From Amycolatopsis anabasis (GTDB lineage: Bacteria; Actinomycetota; Actinomycetes; Mycobacteriales; Pseudonocardiaceae): a stretch of 64,000 bases of DNA. The position numbers and the translations under genes were made by a program. The number at the start of each line of letters is the position of its first letter. Positions within the stretch are counted from its first letter, which is position 1. Under the pieces are notes generated by a model. It did not search any database and was not told the origin of the DNA. It was given only the letters and a program-made list of their open reading frames with translations. The stretch covers positions 264,676 through 328,675 of the forward strand of contig NZ_VTHK01000003.1 of the NCBI RefSeq assembly GCF_009765355.1, given 5' to 3'. Of the stretch, positions 59,628 to 64,000 are shown one piece after another.

Positions 59628-60922
59628 ACCACAAAGGGCGCCACGCTGGAGAGTTTCTCGCAGGTCTCCTCGTACTCCCGGTCCGGCGTGGACTCCGCGA
59701 CGATCCCCGCACCGGCGCGCAACCAGCCGCGCCCGTCGCGGGCGTAGACCGCGCGCAGCACGAGCGCCGCGTCGAGCGAACCGTCGTGCGAAGCGGCGAC
59801 CACCGCGCCCGAGTACAGGCCGCGCGGCTCGTCCAGGCGGAAGATCGCGTCCAGCGACTCGCGTTTCGGGATGCCCGAGGCGGTGACCGCCGGGAACAGC
59901 GCCTCCAGCGCGTCCCACGCCGTGCGCCCCTCGTCCAGGGTGCCGCTGACCAGCGAGGCGAGGTGCTGCACGCTGCCGCGTTCGGAGATGCCCATGAAGT
60001 CGCCGACCCCGACCGAACCCGGGCGGCACACCCGGCGCAGCTCGTCCTGCGCGGTGCGCACCGAGACGGCGTGCTCGAAGATCTCCTTCGGATCGGATTC
60101 GAGTTCGCTGCGCGCGGCGGCGTCGGCCTCCGGGCCGCGGCCGAACGCGCGGGTCCCGGCGAGCGGCTGGGTGGTGACCTTGCGGTCCGCGCCGACCGTC
60201 ACCACCACCTCCGGGCTGAAACCCGCCGCCTCGAGCCCGCCCTGGCGGAGCAGGAACGACCGCGCCGGGGTGTTGCCGCGGCGGCCGAGGACGTAGGTCG
60301 ACACCAGGTCCGGCGGGTACGGGATCGGCACGGTCCGGGACAGGATGACCTTCTGGTACTCGCCCTTGTGGATCTCCTTGACCGCCTGCGCCACGCGTTC
60401 GCGGTAGTCGGCGCCGCCGGTGCGGATGTCGATCGGCGTGGCGGCGCACTCGCGGTTTTCCGGCTGTGCCAGGAGTTCGCGCACGCGCGCGGGAACGGCT
60501 CCGGCACCCCGGATCACCGCGCCCGCGGTGTCCAGGCGCACCTCGAGCCGCGGGATCATCAGCCGCGCCAGCTCGCCCCGGGGTGATTCGGCGCCGAGCG
60601 CGGCGAGCGCGGGGACCACCCCGGCGAAGCCGAATTCCACGCGGCCGTAGGCGTTCCAGCCGGTGATCGGCAAGGAATCGAGCGCCCGGTGCAGCGCCGC
60701 GCCCGGCGAACCGGACCACGGGGTCACGGATTCGGCGCCGTCGAAGCGGATCCGCACGTGCTCGGCGTCCAGCGACACGCTCGCCAGCTCACCGGCGGCG
60801 AAGACCCACCGGCCCGCGGTCTCGTACGCCAGGTGGTCACCGAAGTCACCGGCGCGGGCCAGCCGCGCCACCGCGAGCAGCGGATCGAGTGCCGCGCCGA
60901 AAGATTCCTCTTCGTAGGACAC
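59615..60922 (-). CDS. Salicylate synthase (MbtI/Irp9 type)
   Basis: A 435-residue chorismate-utilising enzyme that converts chorismate through isochorismate to salicylate and pyruvate. The C-terminal chorismate-binding domain holds YRERVAQAVKEIHKGEYQKV, TTQPLAGTRAFGRG, DPKEIFEHAVSVRTAQDELRRVC, FMGISERGSVQHLASLVSG and SGIPKRESLDAIFRLDEPRGLYSGAV. It is longer than stand-alone isochorismate synthases of the EntC type, and no separate pyruvate lyase is encoded, which favours the single-step enzyme. The GTG start has GAGGAG five bases upstream. It lies 17 bp after the ornithine hydroxylase in one operon. Confidence 0.9.
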   Translation of the reverse strand: MSYEEESFGAALDPLLAVARLARAGDFGDHLAYETAGRWVFAAGELASVSLDAEHVRIRFDGAESVTPWSGSPGAALHRALDSLPITGWNAYGRVEFGFAGVVPALAALGAESPRGELARLMIPRLEVRLDTAGAVIRGAGAVPARVRELLAQPENRECAATPIDIRTGGADYRERVAQAVKEIHKGEYQKVILSRTVPIPYPPDLVSTYVLGRRGNTPARSFLLRQGGLEAAGFSPEVVVTVGADRKVTTQPLAGTRAFGRGPEADAAARSELESDPKEIFEHAVSVRTAQDELRRVCRPGSVGVGDFMGISERGSVQHLASLVSGTLDEGRTAWDALEALFPAVTASGIPKRESLDAIFRLDEPRGLYSGAVVAASHDGSLDAALVLRAVYARDGRGWLRAGAGIVAESTPDREYEETCEKLSSVAPFVVQAD

Positions 60923-60939
60923 CAGGACTCCTCGCCGCT

Positions 60940-62271
60940 CTACTGGATTCCGTTGCCGCTCACGGCGTATTCACGCGGCGGCGCGACCTCGGCGCCGCGC
61001 CGGTCGAGGATCGACGCCAGGATCTCGCCGACCCGGATCGCGGTGTTGGACAGCAGGGAGGAGGTGATCCCGTGCGAATGCTCGGTGCCGCCCTGCAGGT
61101 AGAGCCCGCCGCGCACCTCGGGATCGGTGCGCAGCCGGTAGTCGCGTTCGATGCGCAGGCGTCCTTGCTCGTCGCGGCGGCACTTCCGGCCGAGCTCACC
61201 GAGCAGGTCGGTCGGATCGGCCGGGAGGTAACCGGTCGCGTAGACCACGACCTCGGCGTCCAGCACGGTTTTCTCGCCGGTGGTCAGGGATTCGATGGTC
61301 GCGCGCACCCCGTCGCCGGTCTCGGTGACGTCCATCGGCCGGGAGGTGTTGAACATCCGCAGGCGCTGGGCGCCGCGCACCCGCTCGGAGTACACGCGCC
61401 GGTACAGATCGTCGATCAGGTCGAGGTCGACGGCCGAGTAGTTGGTGTTGCCGTGGTAGTTCATCAGGCGCTGCTTGATGTCCTCGGGCGCGCCGTAGTA
61501 CGCGTCGACCGCCTCCGGGTCGAAGATCCGGTTCGCGAACGAACTGTCGTCCGAGGGGCTGAAGCCGTAGCGGGCGAACACCGAACACACCTCGGCGCGC
61601 GGGTAGCGGTCGTGCAGGAACGCGGTGACCTCGGCGGCGCTCTGCCCGGCGCCGACCACGACCACTCGGGACGGATCCCGTTCGTCCAGCCGCTCGACCC
61701 GGTGCAGCAGTTCGCTGTTGTGCCAGATCCGCTCGCTCGGAGTAATCCCCTCGGGCAGGTTCGGCCGGAGGCCGGTGCCCAGCGCCAGGTTGCGCGCGTG
61801 CAGCGTCTCGCCCGCGGCGGTGCGCACCGCGAAGCAGGCGAAGTCACCGTCTTCGAACACCGGCTCGATCGCGGTGACGTCCTGGCCGTAGGTGACCAGG
61901 TCGTCCACTTTGGCGGCGGCCCACTCGAAGTAGTCGTGGAACTCGATGCGCAGCGGGAACAGGTTCTTGTGGTTGATGAAGTCGACCAGCCGGCCCTGAC
62001 TGTGCAGGTAGTTCAGGAAGCTGAACTCGCTGGTCGGGTTCCGCATGGTCGCCAGGTCCTTGAGGAAGGACACCTGCATGGTCGCGTTCTCCAGCAGCAT
62101 GCCGCGGTGCCAGCCGAACCGGGGCTGGCGCTCGAGGAACCGGGCCGTGACTGGCGTGCCGCCGCTCGCGTTGTGCTCGGTCAGCGCGATCGCGAGCGCG
62201 AGGTTCGAGGGGCCGAAGCCGACTCCGACGAGGTCGTGAACCGCGGGCGATGCGGGAAGTGCAAGCGACAT
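60940..62271 (-). CDS. L-ornithine N5-monooxygenase (SidA/PvdA family)
   Basis: A 443-residue FAD- and NADPH-dependent hydroxylase making N5-hydroxyornithine, the hydroxamate precursor. FAD site: VGVGFGPSNLALAIAL. Substrate-side motifs: MQVSFLKDLATMRNPTSEFS and FLNYLHSQGRLVDFIN. NADPH site: VVVVGAGQSAAEVTAFL. C-terminal flavin motif: VVYATGYLP. Ornithine rather than lysine is inferred from the fhOrn adenylation code and the formyltransferase gene. It diverges from that gene across an iron-box region. Confidence 0.93.
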   Translation of the reverse strand: MSLALPASPAVHDLVGVGFGPSNLALAIALTEHNASGGTPVTARFLERQPRFGWHRGMLLENATMQVSFLKDLATMRNPTSEFSFLNYLHSQGRLVDFINHKNLFPLRIEFHDYFEWAAAKVDDLVTYGQDVTAIEPVFEDGDFACFAVRTAAGETLHARNLALGTGLRPNLPEGITPSERIWHNSELLHRVERLDERDPSRVVVVGAGQSAAEVTAFLHDRYPRAEVCSVFARYGFSPSDDSSFANRIFDPEAVDAYYGAPEDIKQRLMNYHGNTNYSAVDLDLIDDLYRRVYSERVRGAQRLRMFNTSRPMDVTETGDGVRATIESLTTGEKTVLDAEVVVYATGYLPADPTDLLGELGRKCRRDEQGRLRIERDYRLRTDPEVRGGLYLQGGTEHSHGITSSLLSNTAIRVGEILASILDRRGAEVAPPREYAVSGNGIQ

Positions 62272-62298
62272 ACCTGTCCGATCCGTCGACGCGTGGGC

Positions 62299-62337
62299 AG
62301 AGGTGACCCTAACCTAACTTAGGGGAGGCTCAACTAC
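62299..62337. promoter_or_regulatory. Iron boxes in divergent hydroxylase/formyltransferase promoter
   Basis: On the minus strand, TTAGGTTAGGGTCACCTCT (62299-62317) matches 15 of 19 positions of the IdeR/DmdR consensus. A weaker adjacent site (62319-62337) matches about 14 of 19. They lie in the 107-bp gap between the divergent genes. Confidence 0.75.
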
Positions 62338-62378
62338 TACATTCGATCGTGACGTTCATCCCTATGCGAGGAGGACCC

Positions 62379-63317
62379 ATGCGGGTCGCGATGTTCGGCT
62401 ACCAGACCTGGGGCCACCGCACGCTGCGGGCGCTGCTGGACTCGGAACACGAGGTGGTGCTGGTCGTCACGCATCCGAAGAGCGAGCACGCCTACGAGAA
62501 GATCTGGTCCGATTCGGTCGCCGAACTGGCCGAGGCGCACGGCGTGCCGGTGCTGATCCGCAACCGTCCCGACGATCAGGAACTGCTGTCCCGGCTCAAG
62601 GAAGCCGATCCGGACCTGATCGTCGCGAACAACTGGCGCACCTGGCTGCCGCCGGAGATCTACTCGCTGCCGCGGCTGGGCACGCTGAACGTGCACGACT
62701 CGCTGCTGCCCGCCTACGCCGGTTTCTCGCCGCTGATCTGGGCTTTGATCAACGGCGAGCCCGAGGTGGGCGTGACCGCGCACATGATGGACGAGGGGCT
62801 GGACGCCGGTGACATCGTGCTGCAGCGCGCGGTGCCGGTCGGTCCGCGCGACACGACCACGGACCTGTTCCACAAGACCGTCGACCTGATCGGCCCGATC
62901 ACCGTGGACGCGCTGACGCTGCTCGCCTCGGGCGAGGCGAAACTCACCCCGCAGGACCGGTCCAAGGCCAGCTTCTTCCACAAACGGTCCATTGAGGACA
63001 GTCGGATCGACTGGACCTGGCCCGCCGAGGACCTCGACCGGCTCGTCCGCGCGCAGTCCGACCCGTACCCGAACGCGTTCACGGTCCACAAGGGCGAGCG
63101 GTTGCGCGTGGTCCGGGCTTCGGTGTCGAAGGGGCGCTACGGCGGCACACCCGGCCGGATCTTCATCCGCGAAGGCGACGGCGTGGTGATCGTCGCCGGC
63201 GCGGACGCGCGGCGGGGCCGCAACCACGGGCTGCTGCTCGAGCGGGTCCGCACCGAGGACGGTACGGAGTACCCGGCGACCGAGTACTTCCGCACCATGG
63301 GCGGGTATCTGGGGTAG
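62379..63317 (+). CDS. N5-hydroxyornithine formyltransferase (CchA-like)
   Basis: A 312-residue member of the methionyl-tRNA formyltransferase fold. The catalytic triad is visible: Asn in VANNWRTWLP, His in LNVHDSLLPAYAGFSP and Asp in MDEGLDAGDIVLQ. The C-terminal OB-like domain has YPNAFTVHKGERLRVVRA. In siderophore loci this enzyme uses N10-formyl-tetrahydrofolate to formylate N5-hydroxyornithine, giving the fhOrn read by the A domain at 47-48.7 kb. The ATG at 62379 has AGGAGG four bases upstream. It is not the housekeeping fmt, judging by context. Confidence 0.92.
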   Translation: MRVAMFGYQTWGHRTLRALLDSEHEVVLVVTHPKSEHAYEKIWSDSVAELAEAHGVPVLIRNRPDDQELLSRLKEADPDLIVANNWRTWLPPEIYSLPRLGTLNVHDSLLPAYAGFSPLIWALINGEPEVGVTAHMMDEGLDAGDIVLQRAVPVGPRDTTTDLFHKTVDLIGPITVDALTLLASGEAKLTPQDRSKASFFHKRSIEDSRIDWTWPAEDLDRLVRAQSDPYPNAFTVHKGERLRVVRASVSKGRYGGTPGRIFIREGDGVVIVAGADARRGRNHGLLLERVRTEDGTEYPATEYFRTMGGYLG

Positions 63318-63321
63318 GCGC

Positions 63322-64000
63322 TTACTGGCCGATCACCGGCGGGGTGGTCCGGTCCAGGCCCTCGGTGCCGAAGAACTCGTTGGGATCGTTCTCCTGGAGG
63401 AACCCGGCGCGCTTGTGCTCCTTGTCCTCCTCCTTGCCCTTGCCGCCCGCACCCGCGGCGCCGGCGGGCATCCCCGCGGCGCCCTTGGCCCCGGCCGCCG
63501 CCCCGCCCTTGGCCGCCACCTCGGCGGCCCCGCGGGCGCCGGGCGCGCCCGATCCGGTGCCCTTGCCCGCGTTCGGGCCCTCGGGTGTCCCGGGCTGGGC
63601 GCCGGGTTTGGCGCCGGGTTTGGCGCCACCGGCGAACCCGGAGATCCGCCCGCCCGCGGAGCGCGCCGCGCTGCCGGGGAACCCGCGCCGGTTGCCCTCG
63701 CGAACCTGCTCACTGCCCAACTGTCCGAGCCCGGGCGCGGGGACGCCCAGCGCGGCAGCGGGCCCGAGCCCGGGTGCCGGGGTCCTCGTCCAGCCCGGAG
63801 GGTTCTGGTAACCGGGCGGCGTGATGCCCGGAACCTGACCCCGGCCGGAGTCCACGCCCGGCCGGAGGTCGTTCGGGCGCCCCGGCGGGACGTCGCCGCC
63901 GATGAACCCCGGCGGCGTCACCGAACTGGTGCCCGGCGGTTTGGCGATGCCCGGATCCACCGAGGAAACCTGCGTCCGCCCGTCGATCGGCGTCTCGACC
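63322..64000 (-). CDS. Gly/Ala/Pro-rich protein, C-terminal part (possible T7SS/PPE-like)
   Basis: The frame stays open through the right window edge, so at least 225 C-terminal residues are present and the N-terminus is missing. Composition is dominated by Gly, Ala and Pro with repeated AKPGAKPGAQPG-like runs. The end reads RAGFLQENDPNEFFGTEGLDRTTPPVIGQ. Endings of the form DP-(x)-FG-(x)-TPPVIG are common in actinobacterial PPE/WXG-like proteins linked to type VII secretion, so that is a reasonable guess, not a proven call. It converges on the formyltransferase gene with a gap of four bases. Confidence 0.6.
   Translation of the reverse strand, partial: VETPIDGRTQVSSVDPGIAKPPGTSSVTPPGFIGGDVPPGRPNDLRPGVDSGRGQVPGITPPGYQNPPGWTRTPAPGLGPAAALGVPAPGLGQLGSEQVREGNRRGFPGSAARSAGGRISGFAGGAKPGAKPGAQPGTPEGPNAGKGTGSGAPGARGAAEVAAKGGAAAGAKGAAGMPAGAAGAGGKGKEEDKEHKRAGFLQENDPNEFFGTEGLDRTTPPVIGQ

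Noticed and set aside
30101-63317. Calling the locus the amychelin cluster outright
   Set aside because: The enzyme set and codes fit the type, but one A-domain code is unresolved, the starter residue could be Ser or Thr, and no alignment could be run.

Overview
The window is high-GC actinobacterial chromosome. Ribosomal synteny (tRNA-Trp, secE, nusG, rplK, rplA, then rplJ, rplL and an MceG-type ATPase), hadA/hadB beside rpmG, frequent GTG starts and the repeat content point to Pseudonocardiales, most likely Amycolatopsis or a close relative. The genus is inferred from gene content only.

1-12.1 kb is housekeeping: the MceG-like ATPase (cut by the window edge), rplL, rplJ with a structured leader, rplA, rplK, nusG, secE, tRNA-Trp, an aspartate aminotransferase, an F420-type oxidoreductase, a secreted SGNH hydrolase, hadB/hadA, a secreted S1 protease, rpmG, tRNA-Met and tRNA-Thr. 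12.1-28.9 kb is mixed: a membrane GAF/degenerate-GGDEF/EAL protein, a GNAT enzyme, a SAM-dependent methyltransferase, Lon protease behind a likely HspR (HAIR) operator, a Tat-exported PhoX-like protein, an operon of two cupredoxins with CopD and a YceI-like protein, DedA, a NarL-type two-component pair and a DMT permease.

29-63.3 kb is one siderophore locus. It holds a ferri-siderophore binding lipoprotein, four NRPS genes with an MbtH partner, an alpha/beta hydrolase, an MFS exporter, a salicyl-AMP ligase, two FecCD permeases, a salicylate synthase, an ornithine N-hydroxylase and an N-hydroxyornithine formyltransferase. Adenylation codes read by eye give a Ser/Thr-like residue cyclised behind salicylate, three Ser, one N5-formyl-N5-hydroxyornithine and one unresolved residue. 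The product should be a mixed phenol-oxazoline/hydroxamate siderophore of the amychelin type. IdeR/DmdR-like iron boxes lie at every promoter of the locus, often as overlapping pairs. The NRPSs carry no thioesterase, and no uptake ATPase is in the window. The window closes in a Gly/Ala/Pro-rich gene that may belong to a type VII secretion locus.

The most unusual signal is structural. Palindromic repeats have been absorbed in frame into the NRPS genes: an exact 42-bp by 7 array inside a condensation domain, a 30-bp by 3 array inside an epimerization domain, and two other palindromes shared by three serine adenylation domains. One of those palindromes shares its arms with an intergenic terminator in the window. 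A further 55-57 nt palindrome family occurs between genes.
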